A DNA stretch of 64,000 nt from Emiliania huxleyi CCMP1516 (lineage: Eukaryota; Haptophyta; Isochrysidales; Noelaerhabdaceae): contig NW_005201912.1 of NCBI RefSeq assembly GCF_000372725.1, positions 315,711-379,710 on the forward strand, read 5' to 3'. The notes beneath the pieces are model-generated. The model was not told where the DNA came from, did no database searches, and was given only the letters and a program-made list of their open reading frames with translations. How positions within the stretch are numbered: position 1 is the first letter of the stretch; each line of letters starts with the position of its first letter. Positions 21,111 to 31,989 of this stretch are shown piece after piece. Made by a program: the position numbers and the translations under genes.

Positions 21111-21575
21111 TTACCTACCATCGGCGCGTGTCCCTCTCAGCACCTCCAACACGGACTTGAACCCTCGCCGCCTCGCCTCGTCCTCGGGCGTGTGCCCCCA
21201 CCGATCCTTGAGCGAGCCAATCGGGCGGCGCAGGGACCTCAAAAGTGTGCCTGCCAGCACTGGCGAGCCAGCGCACGCAGCGATGTGAAGCGCCGTGCGG
21301 CCGTCGTAATCGCACGCGGAGGGGAGGGCGCCGGCGGCGAGGAGGGAGGCCAGCAAGCCGGCGTCAGACGTTGCAGCCGCGTTGCAAAGCAGCGACGCCT
21401 CCTCGTGCTCCGGCAGGCGCAGCGTCGCGCCCAACCGCTTCAGCGCCTCGACTCAGCCTCCGTGCCGGTTGATCGCAGCCTCGTGGAGCACCCCTCGCCG
21501 GCGAGCAGCTCCACCATGTCCACGTGCCCCTGCGCTGCGGCGAGGTGCATCGCGGTCCTGCCGTTCATGCAGGGG
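21111..21575 (-). pseudogene. Ankyrin-repeat gene remnant, frameshifted
   Basis: On the minus strand three ankyrin units are readable: NGRTAMHLAAAQGHVDMVEL, then in a shifted frame VLHEAAINRHGG, then after a TGA codon VEALKRLGATLRLPEHEEAS. The last open piece (21434-21111) has DYDGRTALHIAACAGS and KDRWGHTPEDEARRRGF. This order resembles the C-terminal ankyrins of glutaminases and ankyrin-type asparaginase/lysophospholipases. One frame change and one in-frame stop interrupt it, so it is probably a pseudogene; the 3' part could still be an exon. Confidence 0.6.
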
Positions 21576-21719
21576 TGAAGTTAGGCCCGCCGCTCACCCA
21601 CAAAGGGGGCGCGTGCGGACGGGTGGTGCGCAAAATGATGCGGGCGGCACCTTCCTCGCCTCCAGCATCACCGTCCGTCTCCGCAAAGTCGCCGCCGATT
21701 CGTTGCGCGCGAGTCGGTG

Positions 21720-21935
21720 GGGTGTAGACGGGTCGTACCGCTCGAGCGAGTTGAGCACCTCGAAATGCTGCCAGGATGTGCGGGGCGAGGTCCGGCGAGA
21801 GGAGGACCTCGGAGAGGATCCACTCGGGCTGCTCCACGCGTGCGGCGCGGTGCTCCTCCGCCACGCGCAGCGTGGCGGCGCTCAAGAGGGGCGCCTGCTC
21901 GTCGATGAAGGCGACGAGCTGCTCTGGCGAGCATC
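21720..21935 (-). pseudogene. Kelch-gene N-terminal remnant
   Basis: Minus strand reads SPEQLVAFIDEQAPL, then ILSEVLLSPDLAPHILA, then in another frame LNSLERYDPST. The intact kelch gene at 61.9-63.0 kb has SPEQFVAFIEVLLSPDLAPH and later LNSLERYDPST. The stretch between these blocks in the intact gene is missing here, so this is a diverged copy with a deletion. Confidence 0.7.
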
Positions 21936-22306
21936 ACTCCGACACACGATTTTTCACTCCCCACAGCCGCCAACCCAGGATCGGCCGCTCGAACCGGAGA
22001 CCGCCGCTCGACATATGATCGGCGACTCACATCGATGTCAAAGAACTGTGTTGGGTCACACATTTCTTGTTGGCTTCTAAAAATCTCTCTCTCGATGTCA
22101 GCCGCTCGACCTATGGTCGGCGGCTCTGGGTTCGAATCTGAGGACCTGGGTTCGAATCGCCGTTGGCGGTTCATAGGGTAGATAAAAATCTTCTGGAGCG
22201 TTCCCAGACCTATTTATTCACAGGCGCGCGGGATGCGTCGGGTGTGAACACAAAACAACAACCGTCGCACCGGCTGCCTGCAGTCGAGCCGGCGGCGCGG
22301 CGGCCG

Positions 22307-25300
22307 ATGCTCGAGGCGAATCGGGAGGCGGCCGAGGCGTGGAGGGCGCGTGGGCGCAAGGCGCTCCTGCAGGCCGGATCATCTGCGGCAGCGAGCAATG
22401 ATCTCGTCGACTCGCTCTCGAGAGCTGTTAGCGCGCTGGAGAAGGCGCTCAACCTGTTTCCGCTGGAGAGCCTGGCGGAGGAGATTACCGCCACGCAGCG
22501 TCAGCTCGACGTGGAGCGCGTGCGGCGCGCGCAGCGGAAGGGCACTTCAAAGGCCGCCGACCGGCCGCCCTCCGCCGCGCCACCGCCGCCGCCGCCGCAA
22601 ACGGCGCAGGGTGGCGACGGGACGGGAGGAGAGTCGGGCAGCGCGGGGCGAGCAGGCGCTTCAGAGTCTTCGCCCGCGGATGACGAGGTCAACCGCGTCC
22701 TGCGCTCCAACGACCACTATGCCGCGCTTGCGGTCGAGCGCAGTGCGTCGGACGCTGACATCAAGCGGGCCTTCCACCGCACCTCGAGGGTGGTGCACCC
22801 GGACAAGTGCCAGGTACCATCACGCCTTCCGCGCTGGCGCTTCCCTGGCCTTCCTCGCAACGACCCCAGCCCTCCCGCCTCCCGCCCTCCCGCCTCGCAG
22901 AACTCCCTAGCGACGGAGGCGTTCCAGAAGCTGCAGGCCGCCTCTGCCGCCACCCCGCATCGCATCCCCCACCACCCGCCGCCGTCCTCCGCCGCCACCA
23001 CCACCATCTCCGCCTCCTTAATCGCCTCCAGCCTCACCGCCCACCCCATCGCCGCCGCCACAGGCCGCCTTCGCCACGCTTCGTGACGCAGCGACCCGCG
23101 CGATCTACGACGCCGGACTCCGCTGCCCGTGCCGCCCCACCACCGCACGCGCTCCGAACTGCCACCCCGCCGCCGCGGCGCCGCCGGCTCGCGGAGTCTG
23201 TCATCGGAGGTGCCCGAGAGCGGCGCTTCACGGCGTCGGGGTGTGAACAGGCCCCGCGTGCGCCGAACCCGAACGCGGCTGCGTACGAGGCGGAGCGGCA
23301 GCGGCGGGCGGCGGAGGCGAAGGCGGCTGCCGAGGCCGAGGTGCGCACGGCTTCCGAGAGACACTTCCGAGACACTTCCGAGACACTTCCGAGACACTTC
23401 CGAGGCACCCTCCGGCTCTGCTGCGAGAGACCCGCACAGCCGCTTGACGCCGCCAGACCTCGCAGACTCCCCGCCGCCGCCGCTCGCCGCCTGCTCACTG
23501 CTCGGCTCCTACTACGCCTCCCCTCGCCCTCCCTCCTCCCCTAAGGCGCGCGCGCAGGCGGAGGCGGCGAGGCGGGCGGCGGAGGTGGCGGCGGCGGTGC
23601 GGGCCAACAACGTGCAAGTCGGTGGCGCCGAGGCGCCGCACACGCCCAGATGCGAGACAGTGGCCCCCGGAATGGAGGGAGGCTGCCGCGCCCGCACGGC
23701 GGAGACATTGCGTTCCGGCACTGTGCACAGAGCCGTTCTTCCGCGCCGCCACCCCCTCCTCCTTGGCCACCGTGCGACCGCCGCCGGCCCCACCCCGCCC
23801 GCCCGCTCCTCCCCCCCTTCCGCAGGCGCAGCGCACCCGCATCTTCGAGCGGCTGTCGCAGCTCAAGAAGGAGCCGCTGCTGCGCATCTGCAGGCACTGG
23901 CGCGGCTCGACCGGCTCTGCCCTCTCGCCGACGGGCGCAAAGGCGACAGCGTCCGCGGGTCGGCGCAGCGAGACGCGTCCGTGACACGTCCGTGACACGT
24001 CCCTGACGCGTCCCAAAAGGCGGTGCTCTTCGCGAGGATCCGGGAGGCTGCCCTCAACGACGGAGTCGACGGCGCGCGTACCCTCCCCTCGAGGGTACCC
24101 GAACCCTATCCGTACCCTCCCCTCGAGGGTACCCGAACCCTACCCGTACCCTCCCCTCGAGGGTACCCGAACCCTACCCGTACCCTCCCCTCGAGGGTAC
24201 CCGAACCCTACCCGTACCCTCCCCTCGATGGTACCCGAACCCTATCCGTACCCTCCCCTCGAGGGTACCCGAACCCTACCCGTACCCTCCCCTCGAGGGT
24301 ACCCGAACCCTCCCCGTACCCTCCCCTCGAGGGTACCCGAACCCTATCCGTACCCTCCCCTCGAGGGTACCCGAACCCTACCCGTACCCTCCCCTCGAGG
24401 GTACCCGAACCCTAACCGTACCCTCCCCTCGAGGGTACCCGAACCCTACCCGTACCCTCTCCTCGAGGGTACCCGAACCCTACCCGTACCCTCTCCTCGA
24501 TGGTACCCGAACCCTACCCGTACCCTCTCCTCGATGGTACCCGAACCCTACCCGTACCCTCCCCTCGAGCGGCGGCGCGGCGCCCTCTCCCGAACGCTCC
24601 CCTGAAGCCTCCCTGACCCCCCGTTGCCAGGCGTCCGCCTCTTGGAGCGGCTGCAGCAGCGCGTTCTCGAGGTGATCAACGTCGAGTACGCGCTCAAGCG
24701 AGCGCAGCAGGTTAGCCGCACCGCCGCCGCTCCGTGCCGCCGGCTGGAGAGTACGCCTCCGCCGGGCTGACCCATCGACGGCTCATCCGTCAGGACGTCG
24801 CGATGTGGGGCTCCGCGCCTCGGCTGCGCGCGCTGCTGCAGCGCGCAGACGGCGCGGCGCTCTCGCTGCCACTCGACGCTTCGTGCGACTTGCCCCTTTC
24901 GCTGCTGCGAGCGAGGATCGTCGAGCTCGAGCAACTGGGTGGCCAACGGAGGGTGGGGGGGGGGGATGTGGGGAGAGATGGGGAGATGTGGGGAGAGATG
25001 GGGAGAGATGGGGAGATGTGGGGAGAGATGGGGAGATGTGGGGAGAGATGGGGAGAGGTGGGGAGAGATGGGGAGATGCTGGGGAGAGATGGGGAGATGT
25101 GGGGAGAGATTGCCTGCAGCGCGAGGCAGGCGACGCGGATGTGGGGAGAGAGGGTGGTGTGGGGAGAGAGGGTGGTGTGGGGAGAGAGAGCGTGGTGTGG
25201 GGAGAGAGGGGTGTGGGGAGAGAGAGGGGGGGTGGGACGCAGTGGGACACGTCCTCTCCGACGGCACTCCGACGGACGAGGGCGGACCGCCTAAGGTCAT

Positions 25301-26981
25301 GTCCCGGACATGTCATGGACGTGTCCTGGACATGCCTCGACGGACGAGGGTGGACCGCCTCCTCCGCTCCTCTGTCCACGTTGCCACTCCGCGCGCCCTC
25401 TCTGCGCCCTCTCCGCCCCGGCGCCCTCCCAGCCCCTCCGATCCCACACATGGCGGCTTGGGGCTGACCCACGCCCCCACCGCCTCCCGCCGCCACACCC
25501 TTGGCACGCCCGCCGACACGTCCACGACACGTCCACGACACGTCCACGACATGTCCACGGCACGTCCACGACACGTCCACGACACGTCCACGACACGTCC
25601 ACGACATGTCCACAGACTGACGCGGCGGCGGCGACGGCGGCGATGGAGGAGCGGCGGCGCGCGGAGCGACGGCGACGTGAGTCAATGGGACACGCGACAC
25701 CGGAGCAGTCTGCGGCAGTGCAACAGCTAGATGCGCACACCCCTGTATCTCTGTCTCCCGACCAGCGCTGCAGAAGACGCGTGCTCGGCTGACTCTTCCC
25801 TGCCCTGCGCACTCGTTGCACGCGCAGCCCTGGTGTGCACGCGATGCGCCGAATGCATGATGCCGCTCTCACCCCCTCGCGTGGACCTGCAACGTAGGAG
25901 CTGGAGCGGCGGGCGCGCCAGGCGGCGGGGAGCTCGCGAGGGAGATGCCATGTCCGGGACACGTCCGTGACATGTCCGAGACATGTCCCATAGGCGGCGG
26001 AGCTCGCGAGGGAGATGGCGCTCCGCCAACTCACCGCGGAGCGAGCTGCCGCGGAGGTGGCCCGTCCCTGCGCCGCCCCCTCCCCCTCGCCCACACATTC
26101 TGCCCCCCCCCCCCCTCCCCCTCCCCCTTCGCCCTCTGCCATCCCCATCCTCTCTGTCTCCCGGCCGCCGGTGCGGACGCATCCAAGACACGTCCACGCC
26201 GACCGCGTCCCCCCCACAGGCGACCGCCGCACAGGCGCGGGCGGCGAGGCGCGCGGCTGAGGCGGCTTCCTCGGGCGGATTCGTCTCGGCGGCAGAGATC
26301 CGACGAGCCGCCGCCGCCACTTCGAGCGCCGTCCCGCCGCCCCCCGCCGCCGCAGCCACAACCCCGTCCGTTACTACTCCGTCGGCCGCCGCCGCCTCCG
26401 CTGCCGCCGCTTCTGCCACGCCGGCCGCCCGCCGGCCGCCGCTGCCGGCCGCCGCCCAGATCTTTGCGCAGATGCCGGCCGAAAGCCGCGAGCATTTCTC
26501 GCGCACCGACCCCGCCGCGATCGCGCGCCACTTTGCGACGCAGGCGGCGGCGGCCGGTTACCCTCCCTCCCAGGCGGAGCGCACGGCACGAGCGTGGCTG
26601 CCGTCTTCACCGCAGGGCGCGGCGGAGGGGCGGCCGCCGCTGCTGCCGCGGCTACGCCAGCCGCCGCATACAAAGCTTGGGCGCGCAGCGCGTCGGGGCA
26701 TTCGTCGACGCCGCCGGTGGCGGCGTCGCAAGGTTCGTCGCAGCGCGCGTCCCAGCCGGAGCCGCGCCGGGCACGCGGCCAAAAGAGCAGGGCGACGGCC
26801 GCCGCCGCCGCCGCCGCGCCGCAGCCCTCCCCGGCCGCAGCCGTGCAGCAGCAGCACGCTTCTCCGGAGGCGGCGACGGCATCCCCCGTCATCGACCTTG
26901 ACGATTCGTCGCCGCCGATCGAGTCCGACCCGCCGCCGCCGCCCTCGTCCTCGCCGCCGCCGCCCGACCCGCTCTCGTCCT

Positions 26982-27012
<31 letters not shown>

Positions 27013-27223
27013 GGACCCGTCGCCAACGCCGCCCGCCGCGCAGCCGCCGGTGCAGTCGCCGCCGGCGCCGCGGGGCTCGCCGCCTCAAGCGGCTCGGCCA
27101 CAGGCCAACCCGCCCGGCACCAACGCGCCGGCCAACACGGGGAAGAAGCGCAAGTCGAAGGGGTTTGGCGAGGAGAGCCGCGCGCTCAAGCAGGCGACCA
27201 TCAACGCTTTCTTCCGCCGCTGA
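22307..27223 (+). CDS. DnaJ-domain protein with C-terminal SIM-like and PIP-box-like motifs, about 13 exons
   Basis: Exons I can place: 22307-22813, 22901-22936, from 23064 (end about 23135), 23251-23340, 23546-23617, 23826-23942, 24020-24071, 24631-24710, 24794-24952, 25616-25678, 25898-25921, 25994-26056, and 26220 onward. Exons 1-3 encode a J-domain: DHYAALAVERSASDADIKRA, HPDKC and AFATLRDAATRAIYDAG. Middle exons are Ala/Arg/Glu coiled coil plus helical blocks ([40 protein letters not shown]). The C-terminus is low-complexity with VIDLDD (SUMO-interacting-like), GKKRKSKG, and QATINAFF four residues in from the end, matching QxxIxxFF. HPD implies Hsp70 co-chaperone activity. The frame must change near 26560-26650 and I found no certain junction. 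Two adjacent genes remain possible. Confidence 0.65.
24072..24575. repeat. 31-bp minisatellite intron in the DnaJ gene
   Basis: About sixteen copies of a unit containing CCCTCCCCTCGAGGGTACCC and GAACCCTACCCGTA, 31 bp each, with few substitutions. The array makes up nearly all of intron 7. Units contain CTCGAG and GGTACC palindromes. Confidence 0.95.
24957..25245. repeat. GGGGAGAGAT-type minisatellite
   Basis: Repeats of GGGGAGAGATGGGGAGATGT and shorter variants. It lies in the long intron between DnaJ-gene exons 9 and 10. Confidence 0.95.
25290..25612. repeat. ACACGTCC repeat blocks in a DnaJ-gene intron
   Basis: Two blocks, 25296-25335 and 25511-25612, are made of units around GACACGTCCAC or ACATGTCC. 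The second block ends at the acceptor of exon 10. The same unit recurs in introns at 23982-24015, 25948-25992, 54914-54950 and 61432-61470. Confidence 0.85.
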
Positions 27224-27229
27224 GCCCGA

Positions 27230-27575
27230 GGGCGCCGCTCCAGGCCACTGCCTTGCAGCGGGGAGAGGCGATTCTCTGAACGTCGGCACAGTGGTGGTCG
27301 TATAGGAACGCGGCCAGCTGGATAGATCAGACACAGAGGAACCGCCTGAGGTCTGTGGCGGCGGGCCAACTAGATTACAAGGGTCACTTGGAGCACCGTT
27401 GGAGTGCAGTCAAACCTCACACACCCAGGGCCGAAGAGCTAAGTCCTAAGAAGCGCACCCAGCGGGCCAGATGAAGCCGCGAAAATTCTTTTCTCCGTGC
27501 CAGTCAAAATGAATAAGAAAGAGAGAGACGGGCGACGCACGAACACCAAGACACGGCCGGCAAAAATCTCTTTTT
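27230..27575. other. Intergenic, no gene seen
   Basis: 3' flank of the DnaJ gene. No coding sequence I can support. Confidence 0.5.
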
Positions 27576-29077
27576 GTGTACCTTCTATTCCTGCCAAAAG
27601 TTATTTAGTACCACCCCGGTTTCGGACATCGGCGAACGATCGGAAGGGTGCCGCCTGCACACCAAATGGAGTCCAGCGATGTGGGGCCTCACTCCTCTGG
27701 GAGGGCGCGGGGGCCCTAGAGGGTATCCATGCGGGGGGGAGATGGGGTCCGATGGCCCGCCGCAGGCGCCGATTTTTCACATTTTTTCTTTTGCGCGATT
27801 TTTCACTTGTTTTCAGGGAATTCGGCCATGCTATCACGCCTTGCGACAGCCTGTCGGCGCTGCTGACCGTGCCATGCTGCTCAACTGACCGCCTGCATAG
27901 CTCGCGGCCTTAGTCTTCAGCATTCAGTGACGACCTGATCGTACGGCCAGTAGGAAGGTGTCCTTCCAGCGCGTGCACGCTTCTGACGCAATGCGCGTCA
28001 CAAACTGCCTCGGATTGGCTGCTGGCACTCTCGAGGCTATGCCTACACAGCCTCGCGCGCATGGGCAGTCAAGAGGGACCACGCACCTTCTCAGGACAGC
28101 ACCAGTGCCTCTCTCTTGGACCGGCAAACTTGGTGGTCTCGTGTCACCAATGTGGGACCAGTGCGGCATCGGACGCGCCATCGACAGCTCTGAACTGCGC
28201 CTCACCACTGACCGGGAAGGCCGCCAAGTGGGTCAGCACAGGTCGCACATTGTGGCAGCAGTCAGCAGTGCATGTCTGATAGCTAGCAGCAGCGTCAGGG
28301 TCTCGCAGGGTCGGATCGTGTCAAGCCTCTCGCCCGGCCGGCCGCGTGCAGACGTCGGCCTGTCTGCTGTCTGGAGTGATCTGTCGGCGGTCAGTACGAC
28401 CGATCAGGTTGGAGGTTTCTGATGGTTGGAGGGTCTATCTGTGTGTACTCCTCGAGATCTCTCCAAATCTGCCCTCTGATCAACCGTGATCATTCGGGAA
28501 GTCGGTGCTAATAGAGACTAATAGAGCCGGAGCACCGTTTCCGCACTGCTGCGCGGCGCACGGTGCCTCCGGGGGCCCCCGCGCCCCCCCAGAGCCTCAC
28601 TCCCAGAAGCTTGGAGCTTCAGGCCGCGACCACGTGGCTAGGTGGACACTAAAGTGCCATTTTGGCGCCAAATCTTGGCGCGAAATGACACGTGGTTTGG
28701 CGGGAGTGTGGTGTAGCTGCGGTGCTCGACAGCGCTGCTGTTGAGCGCCAGCTGCTGCTCCCTTCAGCCAGACGGCCGGGCCTGCGCAGCACGACCGCTG
28801 GCCTTCCTCCTGCACCACAGGAGCGCACCAAGGCGCGCGTCTGGGCAAGCAGTGCGTCTCATCGCGATGCGAGAGTCGACGCTGTGACGCCGCCGCTCGC
28901 CGGCTAGAATGACAGTGGCAGCATTCAAGTACGCGTCGAGCTGTGCGTACCAGCACTTGTGTGCGAGCTTATTGTGTCCCTGAGCTGCTGTGGGGTGCGT
29001 GGGCTCAGCTGCGGAGCACGTACTGGGCGGCGGTAGGGGGGGTGTCCCTAAATAACTTTTGGAATAGAAGGTACCTG
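27576..29077. mobile_element. Segment bounded by ~40-bp inverted repeats
   Basis: Left arm 27576-27617 contains GTACCTTCTATTCC and CCAAAAGTTATTTAG. The right arm 29039-29077 carries the reverse complement of both, with a 2-base difference in spacing. Inside there is a second inverted pair, GGGCGCGGGGGCCC near 27700 and its complement near 28575. No transposase is recognisable in the roughly 1.5 kb. The shape fits a non-autonomous foldback or terminal-inverted-repeat element. Target-site duplication not identified. Confidence 0.55.
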
Positions 29078-29079
29078 TG

Positions 29080-29275
29080 TTAGTGCCAGTGAGTGCGCGC
29101 CAGTCCCGTGCCCAGTGAGCAGTCAGTGTCGTGCGAGGGAGTTTGGTGGTAAAATTCTTTTGGTGTACCTGTGTTAGTGCCAGTGCGCGCCAGTCCCGTG
29201 CCCAGTGTTGTGCAAAAAAAGAATTTTACAATAACCTCGCACGACACTGGGCACGGGACTAGCCAGTCCCGTGCC
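29080..29275 (+). promoter_or_regulatory. Shared upstream element, copies 2-4 (YbeY gene)
   Basis: Two direct copies (29080-29160 and 29165-29210) and one inverted copy (29219-29270) of the CCAGTCCCGTGCCCAGT / GTCGTGCGAGGGAGTTTG / AAAATTCTTT module lie just upstream of the YbeY ATG at 29306. The direct and inverted copies could form a hairpin. Confidence 0.6.
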
Positions 29276-29305
29276 TCTCGTTAAATTCTTTTTGTGTACG
29301 AGAGG

Positions 29306-30201
29306 ATGGCGGTCTTTGCCCTGCTGCTAGTCCAGTCGGCTCGATGCCTCGCTGTCGGGTCTGCCGTCTTCCGCCCCGCGCCACCGGCCCTGCGTCGATC
29401 GCCTTGGCTTGCGATGAGTGGTGGGACTGGCGGCGGCAGCAGCAACTTGGAGCCGAGTGCTGGCACCGGCGGCTCCAGCAGCAGCGCGGCCGCGCCGCGA
29501 CTGGCGGCGCTGTCGGTCCTCGTCGGCTGCCAGGGGCTCGACGCCGAGGACTCGCTGCTGCAGGCGCTCGAGGCGGACGGCCTGGCTTTGTTGGCCGCGG
29601 CGGCAGCCGCGCTCGAGGACCGGCCGCGTGCGGAGCTGTCACTCACGCTGTGTGACAGCGACTTTATCCGCGGGCTCAACGCGCAGTGGCGCGGCAAGGA
29701 CTGCGCCACCGACGTGCTCTCCTTCCCTCAGGACGACGCGGAGATGCTCGGCGATGTGTGCTCGTCCCGCGTCCCATCTGCCGCGCACTACTCGCACTCG
29801 CACAGCGCGTCCACAACAAGTCTGCGACGCCTCCGCGACGCCTCCGTGACGTCCGCAGGTCGTCCTCTGCGTCGATGTCGCCGACAGGCAGGCGGCAGAG
29901 CGCGGCCACGAGCGGCGAGACGAGCTGCGCGTCCTGCTGGCGCGACCCCCCCCCCCCCAACCCCTGCAGCCTACCATCGCTTTCGCCCACCGCCTCCGCA
30001 GCCTACCACCGCCCTCGCCACCCCCCGACCGCCCCGACCGCCCCCTGGCTGCGGCAGGTACACGGGCTGCTGCACCTGCTCGGCTACGACCACGAGACGT
30101 CCGACGTGGACGCGGCGGAGATGAGCGAGGCGGAGGTTCGACTGCTCGGCCGACTGGGGTGGCGAGGCGAGGGGCTCGTCGCCGCCGCCGGGGCCGGTTG
30201 A
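29306..30201 (+). CDS. ybeY: YbeY endoribonuclease, organelle-targeted
   Basis: Exons 29306-29755, 29859-29939 and 30058-30201 join in phase to 224 residues; intron 1 is GT-AG and intron 2 GC-AG. Family blocks in order: [50 protein letters not shown], then the zinc site [13 protein letters not shown]. The ligands are His179, His183 and His189. YbeY is a metal-dependent RNase needed for maturation of bacterial-type 16S rRNA 3' ends, and in algae it serves plastid or mitochondrion. The N-terminus has a hydrophobic leader ([17 protein letters not shown]) followed by a basic, Pro-rich segment, consistent with a bipartite plastid signal. The two-step leader and complete active site suggest a functional enzyme. 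Confidence 0.92.
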
Positions 30202-30204
30202 CGG

Positions 30205-30490
30205 GCTGCGGCTCACTAGCGACAGGTTACGGTACAGTCGGGCAGAGAGGCGTTCCAGCCCAGGCGCTCTCTGTTTTCCCTCCAATTTTGTGTTCGTATC
30301 CGCAGATATTATGTTATATCTGGGGCGCCCGGTGCGGCGCGGGGGTGCTGGGGTCTCGCACCGTGGGGACCATCGACCAAAACCACGGAGAACCAAAAAA
30401 TGAACCGCCCCCGAGAGAGTGAAGAGAGGCAGAGGCTCTCCGGAGGGCACGCGCGGCGGCGTGGATGTCAGAATAAGCGAATGCGTGGGC
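30205..30490. other. Intergenic, no gene seen
   Basis: 3' flank between the convergent YbeY and exostosin-like genes. Nothing supportable. Confidence 0.4.
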
Positions 30491-30493
30491 GGC

Positions 30494-30920
30494 TCAGCAC
30501 TTGGCCACCTGCGAAACCGGCCTCGCGGTGCTACGGCGCTCTTGCAGGCAGCCGGCCCACGCCTCGCGAAGGACGAGGGTGGCGACGTCGGAGTGCGCGT
30601 GCCGGTAGGCGAGCGCACGCCGTGCAGGCAGGAGGAGCCTCTGCATACCCCGCCAGTTGCGGGCTCCCGGCGGGCCGGCCGCTCCCTCGAGGATGCGGCG
30701 GGCCGCGCCGAGCGGATCGGCCAGGAAGTCCGCCTCTGGATAGCGCACGCCGTAGGAGGAGGGTGGAAGCGGGCGCGTGCGTGGGAAGGGGAGCTGCAAA
30801 TCGTCGACAAGGATGACAGGGACGCACAGGCACGCGATGCTGTCGTAGAGCCGTCCCGTCGACGGCGTGTCGCCCGCAGCGATGGCGCAGAAGCGTGCGC
30901 CCGCCATCTCCGTGCACTGA
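30494..30920 (-). CDS. Exostosin-family glycosyltransferase (GT47), C-terminal exon only
   Basis: The exon begins after an AG at 30921 and reads ARFCAIAAGDTPSTGRLYDS, IACLCVPVILVDDLQLPFP, then RILEGAAGPPGARNWRGMQR. This matches the C-terminal half of exostosin domains (F/C-LAPAGD-TPS-RLFDAI-GC-PVI-DD-LPF), which transfer sugars in the Golgi onto polysaccharides or glycoproteins. The other exons expected further upstream (above 30920) are not visible, since the next kilobase is non-coding until the bL28 gene, which runs the other way. It may be a truncated copy. The frame itself is intact to the stop at 30494. Confidence 0.7.
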
Positions 30921-30924
30921 CTGC

Positions 30925-31440
30925 GGTGCCATCATAATGTCAACCACTCTGGCTTGGCAGATACATCACTGAGCAGGATCATACGCTGGTCAATTGGGCA
31001 TGTTGTAGAGTTGCCGATGGGTGGGTAGCGATTTGAAATCTTGCACGAGACGTTCTTTGCGAGCCTTGCGCGCGTAAACCTGACGCGTCTCATTTCCTGT
31101 TCTCGAATCTTGCTTGACCAGTGCCTAATAAGTGTCGAGATCAAGCTGTCGCTTGCCCCGCATCTCGAGCAGGGTCAGCTTCGCCTCATCGCCGCTTGCT
31201 TTCCCGAATTCTGCCCGAGGAAGAAAAACAACCAGAATCCAGCACGCCGCGAGATCCAGGCTCCCAGTGGCCGTCAGCCGCACACCGAACCGCCTCCCGC
31301 CCACCATGCTGGCCGCACCCCAGCAGCCAGCGGCGGTCTCCCTGCGGCTCCGTCCCCGGGCGGCGGCGTTTGTTTCACCACGCCACCAGCACGCTGCATC
31401 TCGCCCCCGCCTCACCGTCGCCCCACACCGACTCCCCCCG
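30925..31440. other. Intergenic, no gene seen
   Basis: Between the exostosin-like exon and the bL28 ATG; presumably holds the bL28 promoter. No coding sequence I can support. Confidence 0.4.
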
Positions 31441-31445
31441 CAGAC

Positions 31446-31986
31446 ATGAGGCTTCTACTGCTCTGCGCTCTCGCGCTCGGCTGCTCTGCGTTTGCGCCGC
31501 TGCCGTCCAAGCAGCAGCTGAGGCCGACTGGCCGCGCCGCCGCCGCCTCGTCCATCCAGGCGCGCGAGCCCGCGCCCGGCTGCGACCGAACGCGTGTGCG
31601 GGAGGGAATGGTATCGGGGGCCGCGACGCTGCGGCGCGAGCTAGTCTGCTCACCTCTGCGCTGCGCTGCGCTGCGCAGATGCTGCGGGTGTGCGACATCA
31701 CGGGGAAGAAGGCCAACAATGCGAACCGCGTCACCTTTTCGAACAAGCACAACGCGTACTGGCAGTACCCCAACCTGCAGACGAAGAAGTTCTTCTCACC
31801 AAAGCTCGACCGCACCGTCAAGCTCAAGGCGCGTCTGCACACGCCACGACTGCCTCTACGGCCGCTTGCTCACGGTGGCCCGAGCCCCGCACCGCGCAGG
31901 TGGCCACCTCGACCATCCGCACCATCCGCAAGCTCGGCCTCGACGAGACGGCGGCCAAGTACGGCGTCGATCTCGCAAAGTTCTGA
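31446..31986 (+). CDS. rpl28: Plastid ribosomal protein bL28
   Basis: Exons 31446-31559, 31679-31828 and 31900-31986 give 116 residues; both introns are GC-AG. Exon 1 encodes a signal peptide with SAFAP at its cleavage region (MRLLLLCALALGCSAFAPLP), then a basic transit segment. AFAP-type motifs after a signal peptide mark proteins crossing the outer membranes of red secondary plastids. Exon 2 starts MLRVCDITGKKANNANRVTF and includes NAYWQYPNLQTKKFF; exon 3 ends VATSTIRTIRKLGLDETAAK, then YGVDLAKF. These are bL28 signatures of the bacterial 50S subunit type. The protein should be imported into the plastid and assemble in its large subunit. Exon 1 is exactly the targeting leader and exons 2-3 the mature protein. 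Confidence 0.96.
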
Positions 31987-31989
31987 GGA

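Noticed and set aside
22110-22170. Possible tRNA, because GGGTTCGAATC occurs twice
   Set aside because: The flanking bases do not form T-arm, acceptor or anticodon stems. At most a decayed B-box-like repeat.
24400-24420. Telomere-like CCCTAACC string
   Set aside because: Single variant within the 31-bp minisatellite; neighbouring units read CCCTACCC or CCCTATCC, so there is no telomeric array.
24072-24575. CRISPR-like regular array of 31-bp units
   Set aside because: There are no unique spacers: the units are contiguous and nearly identical. Eukaryotic intronic minisatellite.
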